Assembly: GCA_035567895.1 (NCBI GenBank)
Contig: DATMPC010000042.1
Span: 23,703-87,702, forward strand
Reading direction: 5' to 3'
DNA length: 64,000 nucleotides
Source of the DNA: Terriglobales bacterium
GTDB lineage: Bacteria > Acidobacteriota > Terriglobia > Terriglobales > Acidobacteriaceae
In this document: positions 9,709-19,684 of the stretch, piece by piece
Position numbering within the stretch: the first letter of the stretch is position 1
How the letters are laid out: the number at the start of each line of letters is the position of its first letter
Translations under genes and position numbers: made by a program
Notes under the pieces: generated by a model
The model's database searches: none
The model's input: the letters and a program-made list of their open reading frames with translations, nothing else
What the model was told of the DNA's origin: nothing

Positions 9709-11838
9709 ATGCAGATAAAAGGCGACGAGCGTGATAGCCACTGTCGGAGTCAAGATTCTGTTGTGACAGTGAAAGCCTCCAAGCTGATTCGAGCCGAATA
9801 TCCAGGTGGCGAAATCCCACCTGCACACCCGTCCGGAATGCACGCCCAACACGGCGGACCTGCACAACATCAGGAACACGCCGGTCACAGCGTCGCCATG
9901 TTCAGACACAAGTTTTGGCTCTCACTCGTGCTCACGATGCCTTCGCTTGTGTGGGGACAGATGCTGCCTCGGGCATTCAGGTACACGGCTCCACATTTTC
10001 CCGGCGCGATGTGGATTCCGCCTGTGTTTGGCACAGCGGTTTTCGTCTGGGGCGGCTGGGTATTCATGAAAGGAGCAATACACGAACTCCGCATCCGGAT
10101 GCCTGGAATGATGACGCTCATAGCGCTGGCCATTTCTGTCTCTTTTGTCTTCAGCGCCGCTGTGACGCTCGGCTATCCAGGAATGCCGCTATGGGAAGAG
10201 CTGTCAACGTTAGTGACCATCATGCTTCTCGGCCACTGGATACAAATGCGCTCCATTTCGCAAGCGCAGGGCGCCATCAAGGAATTGGCGGAGCTTCTGC
10301 CTGACATCGCGGTGCGGCTAGTGGCCGAGCACATCGAAGAGGTGCCAATTTCGAGATTGCGTCCGGGAGACATCGTTCTCGTTCGTCCGGGCGCAAAGAT
10401 TTCCGCAGACGGGATTGTGCGCCAAGGCCAGAGCGCCGTAAATGAAGCAGTGATCAGTGGCGAGTCCCGCCCTGTCCATAAAGCAGTAGGAGTTAAGGTT
10501 ACAGCTGGTACGGTGAATGGCTCGGGCTCTCTGCATGTCGAAGTCACCGCAACAGGTGAGCGCACATTCCTTGCTGGCATCATGAGGTTGGTTGCACAAG
10601 CTCAGTCATCGCGCTCCCGAGCACAGGCATTGGCAGATCGCGCCGCGTTCATTCTTACACTTGTCGCGTTGGGTGCTGGGGTCTTGACTTTTATCGTATG
10701 GCTCTCACTCGGCGCAGATGTTGCAATTGCGATCGACCGACTTGTAACAGTGCTTGTTATTGCCTGCCCTCACGCGCTCGGATTGGCCATCCCTTTGGTC
10801 ATAGCTATCTCGACCACGCTTGCAGCTCACAGTGGTCTCTTGGTTCGTGATCGCCGTGGTCTCGAAGAGGCGCGGACCATCGATGCCGTAGTTTTCGACA
10901 AAACCGGCACACTGACTAGAGGCGAGTTTGGTGTCGTGAACATAGTAACTACGGACAAGCTTGGCACTGACGAGGCGCTTAGCCTTGCTGCTGCCATCGA
11001 ACACGACTCGGAGCACACGATCGCAAGAGGCATCATCAGAAGTGCAGAAGAGCGCAAGCTGACCATTCCAAGAGCACAATCTTTTGAAGCCATTCCTGGA
11101 AAAGGCGTGAAAGCACGCGTGGATGGGCACGAACTTTATGTTGGCGGTCCGGCACTGCTACAGACGTTGAGGATAACGGCCTCTGAAGCTTTAGCTCGAG
11201 CAGCGCAAGAGGCGAGCAGTCGTGCACAGTCGGCGATTTACCTTACCGAGCGCAACGCCGTGCTGGCCGTCTTCGCCGTCGCTGATGTCGTTCGACCTGA
11301 AGCGAGCGAAGCAGTAAGACTTCTGCATCAGCGCGGCATCGAAGTTGTCATGATGACAGGCGATGTGGGAGCCGTAGCCGATTCCGTCGCCGCTGAGCTT
11401 GGTATTGATCTCGTTTTTGCGGGGTTGTTGCCAGAACAGAAGTCAGCCAAAATCGAGGAGTTGAAGCGCTCGAATAAGCGCGTGGCGATGGTCGGTGACG
11501 GCGTGAACGACGCACCGGCACTGGTCACCGCTGACGTGGGAATTGCAATAGGAGCGGGTACCGACGTCGCCGTTGAAGCGGGCGACATCGTACTTGTGCG
11601 TAGCGATCCTCGCGACGTGCCGCGACTTATCGATCTGTCAAAGGCCAGCTATCGAAAGATGGTCCAGAACCTGGGATGGGCGACCGGATACAACGTTGTC
11701 GCGATTCCGCTCGCTGCCGGCGTTTTGGCGCGCTGGGGCGTGGTGCTTTCGCCCGCAGTTGGTGCTGCATTGATGTCCGTGAGCACGGTTATTGTTGCTA
11801 TTAACGCACAATTGCTACGGCAAGTGCGGTTGTACTGA
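9709..11838 (+). CDS. CopB-like heavy-metal P1B-type ATPase (CPH motif)
   Basis: 709 residues from ATG 9709; the frame is open to 9625 but no ribosome site supports that. Cation-transporting ATPase of the inner membrane. Domains: a short His-rich stretch (HAQHGGPAQHQEHAGH, about 45-61) instead of a CXXC metal-binding domain, paired membrane helices, actuator domain with SGES, membrane motif CPH at 353-355, phosphorylation site DKTGT at 397-401, and nucleotide-domain TGD and GDGVNDAP. CPH plus a His-rich N-terminus is typical of the CopB / P1B-3 group, linked to copper (or silver) export, rather than CPC-type CopA. No copper regulator or chaperone is visible beside it. Confidence 0.93.
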   Translation: MQIKGDERDSHCRSQDSVVTVKASKLIRAEYPGGEIPPAHPSGMHAQHGGPAQHQEHAGHSVAMFRHKFWLSLVLTMPSLVWGQMLPRAFRYTAPHFPGAMWIPPVFGTAVFVWGGWVFMKGAIHELRIRMPGMMTLIALAISVSFVFSAAVTLGYPGMPLWEELSTLVTIMLLGHWIQMRSISQAQGAIKELAELLPDIAVRLVAEHIEEVPISRLRPGDIVLVRPGAKISADGIVRQGQSAVNEAVISGESRPVHKAVGVKVTAGTVNGSGSLHVEVTATGERTFLAGIMRLVAQAQSSRSRAQALADRAAFILTLVALGAGVLTFIVWLSLGADVAIAIDRLVTVLVIACPHALGLAIPLVIAISTTLAAHSGLLVRDRRGLEEARTIDAVVFDKTGTLTRGEFGVVNIVTTDKLGTDEALSLAAAIEHDSEHTIARGIIRSAEERKLTIPRAQSFEAIPGKGVKARVDGHELYVGGPALLQTLRITASEALARAAQEASSRAQSAIYLTERNAVLAVFAVADVVRPEASEAVRLLHQRGIEVVMMTGDVGAVADSVAAELGIDLVFAGLLPEQKSAKIEELKRSNKRVAMVGDGVNDAPALVTADVGIAIGAGTDVAVEAGDIVLVRSDPRDVPRLIDLSKASYRKMVQNLGWATGYNVVAIPLAAGVLARWGVVLSPAVGAALMSVSTVIVAINAQLLRQVRLY

Positions 11839-11947
11839 CGCCATTCCAAGGATTACAAATTCTCGAAGTAGTGTGTTAGAGCCACTTCGGAGTCGGCGGT
11901 TGATCAGGATACGCAAGTGTCAGCGTGTTGAGCACTGTGAAATTGAT

Positions 11948-13672
11948 CTAGCGAAGAAGATTGACCCGAGCGAGATCAACAATCTCGTTACCGCGTCCGT
12001 TGAGAACCGCTCTGAGCATGAACAGGCTGAAACCCTTGGCCTGTTCCAACGAGATTGTCGGCGGTATCGAGAGCTCCTGACGCGACACCAGTACCTCAAC
12101 GAACGCGGGGCCGTCATACTTGAGAGCCTTCTCGATCGCGGGTTCTACCTCATCCGGTGTTTCCGCCTTAAAGGCGACTAGTCCAGCTCCCTCTGCAATC
12201 TTTGTAAAGTCAGGATTGTAGAGGTCTGTTCCAAAATCGAGAATGCCGGCCGCTTTCATTTCCAACTCAACAAACGCGAGGGAATTGTTCCTGAAAACGA
12301 CAATTTTTACCGGTAATTCATGCTGCCTTAGTGTGAGGAGATCGCCCATCAGCATGGCAAAGCCACCATCGCCGGACATCGAGATCACCTGCCGACTGGG
12401 ATAGCTCACCTGAGCGCCGATGGCCTGAGGCAGTGCATTGGCCATCGATCCATGTGTGAACGAACCCAGGATCCGGCGCTTGCCATTCATGGTGAGATAC
12501 CGCGCCGCCCAAATGGTCGGAGTTCCTACGTCACAAGTGAAGACCGCATCATCGGCCGCAAGACGATCGAGAACGCGTGCGACATATTGAGGATGGATGG
12601 GCTTCTTGTTCGAGTCGGCCGTCGCCAGGTCATCCAGTCCCTTGCGGGCTTTTTGATAGTGCTCAAGCGATTCCTTCAGATGTCGCTCGTCCTGGTTTTG
12701 CTCCAACTTTGGCAATAGAGCGCGAAGTGTGCTCTTTGTGTCTCCTACAAAAGCGAAATCGACTTTGCTACGGCGTCCAATCTGCTCGCCGCGAAGATCG
12801 ATCTGCACTACAGTTGCCTTTTCGGGAAAGAACTGGCGATAAGGGAAGTCAGTTCCGATCATCAGCAAAACATCGCAGTTCATCATTGCCTGATAACCGG
12901 ACGAAAACCCGAGCAGACCGGTCATGCCCACATCGAATGGGTTGTCGTATTCGATAAACTCCTTGCCGCGCATTGCGTGGACAATAGGAGCCTGTAGCTT
13001 GCCCGCGAGTTCAATCAACTCGTCGTGAGCGCCCGCGCAACCTGCGCCGCCGAGGATAGTTATCTTTTGTGATTGATTCAGAAGATCCGCGAGAATGGCG
13101 ATTTCTTCATTCGGCGGGCAGACTATAGGTTTGGGCTCGGAAAAACGCAGCCGTGGCGTTTGCTCGACAGCATCTCGCAAGGCTATGTCACCGGGCAGCG
13201 CAACCACTGCAACGCCACGTCGTGAAACAGCTGACTGCATTGCAATCTCGAGCACGCGAGGCATTTGCTCGGGCTGAGAAATGAGTTCGCAGTAGTGACT
13301 GCATTGTGCAAACAGATGCTCCGGATGCGTCTCCTGGAAGTATCCACTTCCCAACTCGGCACTAGGAATGTGTGCTGCGATCGCGAGCACAGGAACGCGG
13401 CTGCGGTGGCAATCGTAGAGACCGTTGATCAAGTGGAGATTGCCAGGGCCGGCGCTCCCGGCGCAGACTGCGAGTGTCCCGGTGAGATGCGCCTCAGCTC
13501 CGGCAGCAAAGGCTGCAGTTTCTTCATGTCTCACATGAACCCACTGAATGTCTTTTCGTTTGCGGATTGCGTCGATGACACCGTTGAGAGAGTCGCCCGA
13601 AACGCCGTAGATCCTCCGAACTCCTGCGTCGGCGAGAACATCTACCAGAACATCAGCTACTCTTTTACCCAT
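11948..13672 (-). CDS. poxB: pyruvate dehydrogenase (quinone) / pyruvate oxidase, TPP-dependent
   Basis: 574 residues with the three-domain layout of the TPP-enzyme family. The N-terminal PYR domain has the catalytic Glu in [14 protein letters not shown] (about residue 50), followed by a central FAD-type domain and a C-terminal PP domain with [17 protein letters not shown] and NNS for Mg-TPP. PoxB oxidatively decarboxylates pyruvate to acetate and CO2 and reduces the quinone pool at the membrane surface. ATG at 13672 has AAGGAG at good spacing. It is 40 bp downstream of the DUF417 gene on the same strand. Related acetolactate-synthase-like enzymes are the main alternative, but the N-terminal [14 protein letters not shown] sequence favours PoxB. 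Confidence 0.88.
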   Translation of the reverse strand: MGKRVADVLVDVLADAGVRRIYGVSGDSLNGVIDAIRKRKDIQWVHVRHEETAAFAAGAEAHLTGTLAVCAGSAGPGNLHLINGLYDCHRSRVPVLAIAAHIPSAELGSGYFQETHPEHLFAQCSHYCELISQPEQMPRVLEIAMQSAVSRRGVAVVALPGDIALRDAVEQTPRLRFSEPKPIVCPPNEEIAILADLLNQSQKITILGGAGCAGAHDELIELAGKLQAPIVHAMRGKEFIEYDNPFDVGMTGLLGFSSGYQAMMNCDVLLMIGTDFPYRQFFPEKATVVQIDLRGEQIGRRSKVDFAFVGDTKSTLRALLPKLEQNQDERHLKESLEHYQKARKGLDDLATADSNKKPIHPQYVARVLDRLAADDAVFTCDVGTPTIWAARYLTMNGKRRILGSFTHGSMANALPQAIGAQVSYPSRQVISMSGDGGFAMLMGDLLTLRQHELPVKIVVFRNNSLAFVELEMKAAGILDFGTDLYNPDFTKIAEGAGLVAFKAETPDEVEPAIEKALKYDGPAFVEVLVSRQELSIPPTISLEQAKGFSLFMLRAVLNGRGNEIVDLARVNLLR

Positions 13673-13712
13673 ACTGATTCGCTCCTTGTGTCCGTTTGCC
13701 TCATCGTAGATC

Positions 13713-14213
13713 TCACGAGGTCAGGGCTTCACCCAGGGACCAAACAGCGGCGCCGAGTGAAATGACATCCTTTAGCAAGAACTGTCCGGGCATTGCGGAA
13801 AGTGCTGGAAAGCCACCGAGACTCGGTTCCCACCCTGGCGTTGAAAACAGGAACGAAAGGGTAGTTAGGAACATCAGCACTGCCAGAGCGCTGCCAATAA
13901 CGCATGCCTTGCGCGACCAAGGTCGGAGCGCAATCAAGATCGCGATAGCGACTTCGACAACTCCTAGTCCATCAGAAAACTGTCGCACCGTTGATATTCG
14001 GTACGTCCAGCTCAGGAATGGACTGTGTGCTACTAACGGCTGAATGCCGCTCGCCTCGTACCCCGTGAACTTCATAAATCCAATCCAGCCGATGACGAGC
14101 GCCAACCCGTAACGAATTAATTGATGACCAATTGAAGTGATCGTTGAACCGATTTGCTCTGTCCCAGCAACATTCTTTGCTGCTGAATAGGTCATCGTTG
14201 TTGAATGCGCCAT
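13713..14213 (-). CDS. DUF417 (YkgB/RclC-like) inner membrane protein
   Basis: 166 residues from ATG 14213, chosen because AGGAGA lies 9-10 nt upstream; the frame is open to 14240. Four predicted membrane helices. The segment [21 protein letters not shown] followed by HSPFLSW is typical of DUF417, the family of E. coli RclC, which is linked to reactive chlorine resistance. It probably forms an operon with poxB (40 bp downstream). Whether it shares the RclC role is not shown. Confidence 0.85.
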   Translation of the reverse strand: MAHSTTMTYSAAKNVAGTEQIGSTITSIGHQLIRYGLALVIGWIGFMKFTGYEASGIQPLVAHSPFLSWTYRISTVRQFSDGLGVVEVAIAILIALRPWSRKACVIGSALAVLMFLTTLSFLFSTPGWEPSLGGFPALSAMPGQFLLKDVISLGAAVWSLGEALTS

Positions 14214-14669
14214 TGTTCCGCTTCTCCTATCTATCTCCAATTGATCGGAGACATGCAGTTTGCGCCAACGTCCTTGCGATTAGCTGCGCCTCCGAAGGTC
14301 TGCATTGCACGAATGGGGCCAACAGCAAATCCGGTTTTCCGTTATTTCAAGATGTGTGAGGCAGAAAGGCTTATGCCAGCCGAAGCCATGTATCAACTCC
14401 CGAACCGGTGTCCCGCAAACGTCTTCACGTCGCCAGAGCGACACCACCAATCGACTTAACAACCAAAACGTGTTGATTGCCTGCCCTTCGTCAGCGAAGT
14501 TGCAGCAGTGCTTTTAGCATTAGATCGCGCATGACTTTCGTGAAATGCAAGTACGAATCGAGCAGCGCACCCGTCAGATTTTCCCCGGATTGAGCAATGG
14601 AAGTCGGGATGCTTATGAATCGTGCAGAACACAGCATTCAATTCTGTGTTCTGCAGAGGCTACCGCAAA
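14214..14669. other. divergent intergenic region between DUF417 gene and ECF sigma gene
   Basis: About 456 bp with no supported gene. It must carry promoters for the poxB unit (minus) and the sigma factor (plus). Its right end holds the strong dyad listed at 14623-14655. Confidence 0.5.
14623..14655 (+). promoter_or_regulatory. perfect 12-bp inverted repeat in the leader of the ECF sigma gene
   Basis: The arms tgcagaacacag (14623-14634) and ctgtgttctgca (14644-14655) are exact reverse complements around a 9-nt loop. The dyad ends 14 nt before the ATG at 14670, close to or over the ribosome site. It could be a repressor operator or an RNA hairpin that limits translation. The sequence alone cannot separate these. 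Confidence 0.6.
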
Positions 14670-15374
14670 ATGGAAATGGATGCGAACCAAATCGCGACAC
14701 AATCGGCTACGGACATCGATCTCGTGCATTCCGCCAAACAGGGGGAAGTTGCAGCATTTGAAGAATTGATGAAACGCCACATGAAACGGGTTTTCGCGAT
14801 CGCGTATCACATGACTCGTTCGCGTGAGGATGCGGAAGACATAACTCAGGAGACGTTCCTCAAAGCGTGCTGCCATCTCAAAGACTTTCACGAGAAGGCG
14901 CAGTTCACTACCTGGGTGACACGAATTGCGGTAAACACCGCCTTGACCAAGGTTCGTCAGTCGAGCTTGGTCCAGATCGGCTCGAAGGGAGAGCCATTCT
15001 GGGAGCCCACCGGGACAGCCGAAGAAGTTGTGGATTGGAGCGCAAGCCCGGAAGGGATCTACAGTCGCTCGCAACTCCGTGAGCGCCTGAGAAGCGCCTT
15101 GGAAGGATTGCCGCTAATTTACAGTACGGTTTTCGTTTTACGAGATGTGTACGGGTTTTCTATTATGGAAACCGCGACTGCGTTGCAATTGAGCGTTCCC
15201 ACGATCAAAACTCGGTTGCTGCGCGCGCGTTTGCAGCTTCGCGAAAGCTTGAGCGGGAGTTTTTATTCCCACGTGGATAGACGCCGAGCACGTACGATCG
15301 AACCTGGTCGTTCGTGTTCGGCGCTTCATTCGGTAAAGAGCCGAAAAACGCTACAAAAGACAGTGCTCACATAA
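14670..15374 (+). CDS. ECF-type RNA polymerase sigma factor
   Basis: 234 residues from ATG 14670 (MEMDANQ); the frame is open to 14622, but that part encodes the dyad. Region 2 is at about 15-85 (FEELMKRHMKRVFAIAYHM, then DAEDITQETFLKA). Region 4 is at about 140-190 (LEGLPLIYSTVFVLRDVYGFSIMETA, then SVPTIKTRLLRARLQLRE). Extracytoplasmic-function sigmas direct RNA polymerase to stress or envelope promoters. No anti-sigma gene follows. The last 35 residues are an Arg/Ser-rich extension without similarity I recognise. Confidence 0.92.
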   Translation: MEMDANQIATQSATDIDLVHSAKQGEVAAFEELMKRHMKRVFAIAYHMTRSREDAEDITQETFLKACCHLKDFHEKAQFTTWVTRIAVNTALTKVRQSSLVQIGSKGEPFWEPTGTAEEVVDWSASPEGIYSRSQLRERLRSALEGLPLIYSTVFVLRDVYGFSIMETATALQLSVPTIKTRLLRARLQLRESLSGSFYSHVDRRRARTIEPGRSCSALHSVKSRKTLQKTVLT

Positions 15375-15575
15375 GCGAAGTTGCAGCCGGGAAACGGTGA
15401 CGCACATAGAGTGTCCCGTTCCGGTAATCCTAAGCAAATACTCATCAGACGCTCACTCTAGCATTAACGGTGTACGACACGCTCACGCCATTCCAGAGCG
15501 CGGTTGCCCAAGGCGACCTTTGCCAACAGGTTACCGCTTGTGCTGTCGGATTGATTCGGCGCGTTGGAATCTAAA

Positions 15576-16208
15576 TCAGCGACCAGTGATCCGGATCAAC
15601 ATTTCCAGACCACTCGTGAGTGTGATCTTCTGACGTCCATGGAACGCGGTGGTGCCCAAACCTCCCGCGCCACCAACGATGGAGCCGATTCCAGCTCCCT
15701 TGCCGCCGCCGAAGATTCCACCCAGCAAAGCGCCAGCTCCTGCTCCGATGGCGCTGTGCACAACGGCGTTCCTGCCTCTCCCACCTGATTCGATCGCGCC
15801 TTCTACATCCACCTTCTCGCCTGATGGCGCATGGTAAAGCTGGATAATCTCGGCGTGAATCGGAGCACGACGTCCGTCCGGCATGACGATCCGGTCAAAT
15901 CTAAGCATCATGCTGGTATGGCCTTTGAGTCTACCTGACATGTCGATGGAAGCGATGTGTCCGTACACCCGTGCATTCCGGTATTCCCCTTTATCGACCA
16001 CGGTTGCACTGAATGGGTCTCCGATTTGAGAGTCAACGCTGGTCAATGTGTCGTCTAATCGAATTCGCAGAGCAATATCCGTTGGAACGCTGAGTATTTC
16101 GTCAGCTGCAAGCGCTTGCGAACAGAAAATTGCGATTAGCGCCATTAGCAAACCTGCAGCTATTGCCGGCTTAGAAATTGGGAACTTCTTTAGTTGTTGG
16201 ACAGACAT
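15576..16208 (-). CDS. exported glycine-zipper protein of unknown function
   Basis: 210 residues. A signal peptide (about 1-34, ending QALAADE) is followed by a soluble domain with a DDTLTSVDSQIGDPFSATV segment. A Gly/Ala-rich hydrophobic stretch at about 150-190 (GAGAGALLGGIFGGGKGAGIG and on) has the small-residue spacing of glycine zippers, which insert in or pack on membranes. ATG at 16208 follows a purine-rich AGGAAGAAGAAA. Similar exported proteins are frequent in acidobacteria, but I know no function. Its neighbours do not suggest one. Confidence 0.75.
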   Translation of the reverse strand: MSVQQLKKFPISKPAIAAGLLMALIAIFCSQALAADEILSVPTDIALRIRLDDTLTSVDSQIGDPFSATVVDKGEYRNARVYGHIASIDMSGRLKGHTSMMLRFDRIVMPDGRRAPIHAEIIQLYHAPSGEKVDVEGAIESGGRGRNAVVHSAIGAGAGALLGGIFGGGKGAGIGSIVGGAGGLGTTAFHGRQKITLTSGLEMLIRITGR

Positions 16209-16390
16209 TTTCTTCTTCCTTCTAATTGATTTTGAAATGCATCCCTAGATCAGCTGCTCCCAAAAGGGATGTTCCCAGAACAAAGGGGAGTTAACTTATG
16301 CCACGCAGAGAAGATGATCATGACGAATCGGATCGGCGTCTGCAGCCTTTTTGAATCGGCGTGATCCAAGTAAACCGCGACGACAACGGA

Positions 16391-17524
16391 CTACCGTAGG
16401 CCAACGAAAGTTGCTGAGGAGGCGCTTGCCATTGCTGCGCTGCCCTGCAACCCTCTCGCATCCTGACTGAAGTCCCGGAATCGGCTTACTGCTGCGTCGG
16501 CCTCCTTAATGAAAATCACCCGGCCTTCGGGGTCGAGATCGATGCGGACGAAGTCGCCAAACTGCAACTGGGAAGTTGCCAGCAGGCTCGCCAGTGGAGA
16601 CACAAGATTCTTCTCTATCGCTCGTTTCAGATGACGAGCCCCATACTTTGCGTCCGTGCCTTCTTCCAACAGAAAGTTCCTGACGCTTTCTGAACAACCA
16701 AAGAGAAATTTCTTCGAGCCCGACGATGCGAGAATGCGCTTCTGCACCATCTCCAACTCGAGATCTAGGATCCGCTGCAAGTGAGCCGCACGCAATGTCT
16801 TGAAAACCACAACCTTATCAATGCGATTCATGAACTCCGGTGTGAACTTGCGCCGTGCCGCTTCCACCGCCGTACGATCGATCTTCTCGTCAAAGTCATC
16901 ATTAAGGAGTTCTGCTTTCGGCGAAAATCCGAAGCGGCCGTTTGCCAGGTTCGACATCTCGGCCGCCCCGAGGTTGGACGTCATAATAATGATGCACTGC
17001 GAAAGATCTACGCGACGGTTATCGCCCAGAGTGAGTGTGCCCTTGTCCAAAATGCCAAGCAGTAGCTGCCACAACGCATCGGAAGCCTTTTCAATCTCGT
17101 CAAACAGCAGGATGGAAAGCTTCAGCTTCTCGGTATGCCACTGATCAATAGCCTGCTGCGTCAATACCGGATGAGTCTCACGATGCCCCAAGTATCCCGG
17201 AGGAGAGCCAATCAGCTTGGCGATTTCGTGGGAATGCTGAAACTCCGCACAGTCGATCTTGATGCAGGCACGAGGATCGCCAAATAGTGCCTGCGCCATC
17301 GTCTCCACCACTCGCGTCTTTCCCGAACCGGTCGGCCCAAGGAACAGCAGATTACCTATCGGACGTCCCGGCGGATTGAGGCCCGCCAAAAACGTTTGAT
17401 AGATATTTGCCAGCTCTTCGACAGCCTGTTCCTGGCCAACAATATTTCTTCGCAGAGCATCCGCGAACACAGTCGTCTCACCGTTGCGACGGTTAGGATC
17501 CAGAACGATGGTTTGGCTTTTCAT
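16391..17524 (-). CDS. orphan single-ring Clp-type AAA+ ATPase (AAA_2 plus ClpB D2-small)
   Basis: 377 residues, equal to one AAA+ module of ClpA/ClpB D2 type. Walker A GPTGSGKT at 63-70, pore-loop SPPGYLG at about 107-113, Walker B LLFDEIEK at 139-146, sensor-1 region IIIMTSNLG, arginine-finger segment FTPEFMNRIDKVVVF, and sensor-2 YGARHLKRAIE near 310. It has no N-terminal Clp domain, no second ring and no zinc-binding domain of ClpX, so it is not ClpX. The C-terminal 30 residues are Ala/Ser rich. The role is unknown: unfoldase or remodelling ATPase. It stands alone, with 180 bp and nearly 800 bp of non-coding DNA on its two sides. Confidence 0.85.
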   Translation of the reverse strand: MKSQTIVLDPNRRNGETTVFADALRRNIVGQEQAVEELANIYQTFLAGLNPPGRPIGNLLFLGPTGSGKTRVVETMAQALFGDPRACIKIDCAEFQHSHEIAKLIGSPPGYLGHRETHPVLTQQAIDQWHTEKLKLSILLFDEIEKASDALWQLLLGILDKGTLTLGDNRRVDLSQCIIIMTSNLGAAEMSNLANGRFGFSPKAELLNDDFDEKIDRTAVEAARRKFTPEFMNRIDKVVVFKTLRAAHLQRILDLELEMVQKRILASSGSKKFLFGCSESVRNFLLEEGTDAKYGARHLKRAIEKNLVSPLASLLATSQLQFGDFVRIDLDPEGRVIFIKEADAAVSRFRDFSQDARGLQGSAAMASASSATFVGLR

Positions 17525-18318
17525 ACGACGCTTACCTCTACACGGAGCAACTAAGCAGTTCGCATGCCAGACCGTCGAACTCTGTGGAAATCGCGAGGAG
17601 TACTCGCGATTGACCGTATCAGCAACATTTCAACAGCATAAGAGGTCAACGAGTGTGACTTCGTCTCTTATAAGTCGGCTACCGATCTGCCTCAACGATT
17701 CCTTCAGCAAATTAGGAATATCGGCATTACACACTCGGTCATGTCGTTATTGGGACACCGAATGATGGACTCTCTGTCGATATAGCATCAGACAGTCCAT
17801 TGAACACGTACTTCGAATCGCACAAGTCGGGGTTGCCGTCCTAGCGCGTTCGCTCCTGCTCCTTCTGCTCAGGATCCGGTCGCTTCTTCGATGTCATGAT
17901 CATTGCGATAGCGTACTGAAGAAAAGATGTTTAGCCGTTTTAAGAAAAGCGCTTCATTCTTTCAGGCATCATCGCTCAATGTTCGTGACACGTTCTTCAC
18001 CTTATCCTGCAGAACTTACGTTCATAACGCTTTGGCAGACCAATTGCCATACGTAGATCAGAATGAAACCAGCAGCTCACAACATCTCTCAGTCATCAGC
18101 GGCTCCTATCCAGCCACTCCTCAGTAACTTCCGTTTCGGGGCAAGAATCTGTTTTTGCAAACAGACTCTTGCCTCTCGCCTCATCAAAGTGGACTGGCTG
18201 GTGCTTCGGCACTTCGAGACCGCAGAGAAGAAATCAGATGAGGCCGTTTAACAACATGCCATTCCAGCTCCGGGATGCACGGTTCTTCACTCACTTACAT
18301 CGCGACGTGCAAACCCAG
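17525..18318. other. long non-coding stretch upstream of the AAA ATPase gene
   Basis: Nearly 800 bp without a gene I can support; it separates two divergent genes. It contains an imperfect 12-bp inverted repeat at 17765-17800 (arms atggactctctg and cagacagtccat, one mismatch). Short open frames here have no recognisable product. Confidence 0.45.
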
Positions 18319-19149
18319 ATGCAAAAAGGGACCTTCTTGAAAACAAAACTGATCGCCATCCTCCTTTGGACAACACTTACGATTTCTCAATTATCGTTTG
18401 CGGAGGTGCCGCGGAAAGGAGAGAACGTTCCGGCGTCGCAACTAGCAGCGACATCTGACGCAAACACATCCGAATCGCTCGCAGCTGTACTGTCTATTCC
18501 GTCCTCAACTCCACGTGGTCCTAAAGACCTGCTTCAAGACTACGAAGCAGGAATGTTAGCCGTTGCCCAGGAGTTTTCTGGAAAGCTTGTTGCTATTGCC
18601 GGAGCTGTCCAGCGCGGCGAGCTTAGTAGAGAGCAAGGAGAGGAAATCAGTGGAGAGCAATATCAGCTGGCTGAGATGCAGTTTGGTCTATTGAGCACCT
18701 TACGAGAAATGTTAGCTCAAGATCTTGCGCGAACGGCCGCAGCACCGCCCGCTGTCGCAAAAGAAACCGAGGGAAACGAAGCTGTTCTGGTAGAGGTCCC
18801 ATTGTCACCTCTGCAGCTCAACACCGAGGTAATTCGGTATTTGGACCTAACTCCAGCGCAGGTCACGTCTATACAGGAGCTAGTGTCGGAGGAACGCCGT
18901 ACTCTCGAGCCGTTAATGGCTCAACTGCAACTGACAAATGAACAACTGGTCGCCATTACTGGTCAAGACCAGACGAAGAACGAGAAACAGGTCAAGAGCT
19001 TAGCCAATGTGCAGGCACGCAATCTGACGAACCTGATTGTTGCGAATTCGCGGCTGCGCGCAAAGATTTATCAACTCCTCAACCCACAGCAACGACGGAG
19101 ACTTGATGAGTTTCGGAAGTCGCCAGAGGCTCTGGCAGCTAACAACTAA
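18319..19149 (+). CDS. exported Spy/CpxP-like protein
   Basis: 276 residues from ATG 18319, followed by a signal peptide (LIAILLWTTLTISQLSFA). A TTG six codons later (18337) has the better ribosome site, AAAAAGGGA 5 nt before it, and may be the true start; the frame is open back to 18169. The mature part is helical and Gln/Glu/Leu rich. Two LTPAQ-like motifs (LDLTPAQVTSIQ and LLNPQQRRRLDEF) flank a helical segment, the pattern of Spy/CpxP periplasmic chaperones and heavy-metal sensors. This is a fold-level call; binding partners are unknown. Confidence 0.6.
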   Translation: MQKGTFLKTKLIAILLWTTLTISQLSFAEVPRKGENVPASQLAATSDANTSESLAAVLSIPSSTPRGPKDLLQDYEAGMLAVAQEFSGKLVAIAGAVQRGELSREQGEEISGEQYQLAEMQFGLLSTLREMLAQDLARTAAAPPAVAKETEGNEAVLVEVPLSPLQLNTEVIRYLDLTPAQVTSIQELVSEERRTLEPLMAQLQLTNEQLVAITGQDQTKNEKQVKSLANVQARNLTNLIVANSRLRAKIYQLLNPQQRRRLDEFRKSPEALAANN

Positions 19150-19418
19150 TGGTGACTAGAAAAAATTCATTTCATCCCAACTTCTCGCCGAGCCAATTGG
19201 ATCTCGTTCAGAAACGGCTAGTTCGCTGCCAAATCTCTACTGTTATTGGACCACCTGACAACCGTTACCTTCTTTTATCGCCGTTAGATGAGGTGGACCC
19301 TCAGCAACGCGAAAAGCCTTCCCATGTCGACGCGGCGGCTTTCAAGACTGCCCTTCTTTAGGCCGATTCGGGCAATCTGCTGCTTGAGGGATTTCCGCCC
19401 GATCCTAGATTTCCACCA

Positions 19419-19637
19419 TTATTTCTTCTTCGCTGCACCCGCTGAAGCGGCGGCGTGCTTTGATTTCACCTTCGCCCATCTTCTACGCTGTGCTGCGGCT
19501 ATTCTGGCACGCGCCTCAGGGCTCATATGTCGCCGTCCTTTTCGAGCAACAACCGATATAACTCGGCGGGCCCCGACGGCAGAGGGTCGCGAACTGCTTT
19601 GAAGAACTGCAATCGCGCGTTCGAGGTCTACACACAA
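19419..19637 (-). pseudogene. truncated small basic protein (C-terminal MSPEARARIAAAQRRRW type)
   Basis: The frame (TTG at 19637) encodes RAIAVLQSS followed by a basic tail with MSPEARARIAAAQRRRWAKVK and a Lys/Ala end. This tail is common in small acidobacterial proteins that normally begin with a coiled N-terminus leading into an ERAIAxLQ segment. Here that N-terminus is missing: the codons before RAIAVLQ are made of the dispersed 47-bp repeat at 19624-19670. There is no ribosome site, so it is best read as a 5'-truncated gene. Confidence 0.45.
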
Positions 19638-19670
19638 CTCCCACCTCTCGCGATTTTCCGCGCTGATCTT
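19624..19670 (+). repeat. dispersed 47-bp repeat, copy 1
   Basis: Starts aggtctacacaca and ends cgcgctgatct. It aligns without gaps to 32963-33009 at roughly three-quarters identity, including both ends. It lies exactly between two truncated genes (19419-19637 and 19685-19942). Confidence 0.55.
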
Positions 19671-19684
19671 TCCCGGTCAAGTGC

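Noticed and set aside
17690..17790. Possible tyrosine-recombinase tail (SLLGHRMMDSL)
   Set aside because: The match is only a few residues, with no HxxR box or catalytic Tyr nearby, so chance is more likely.
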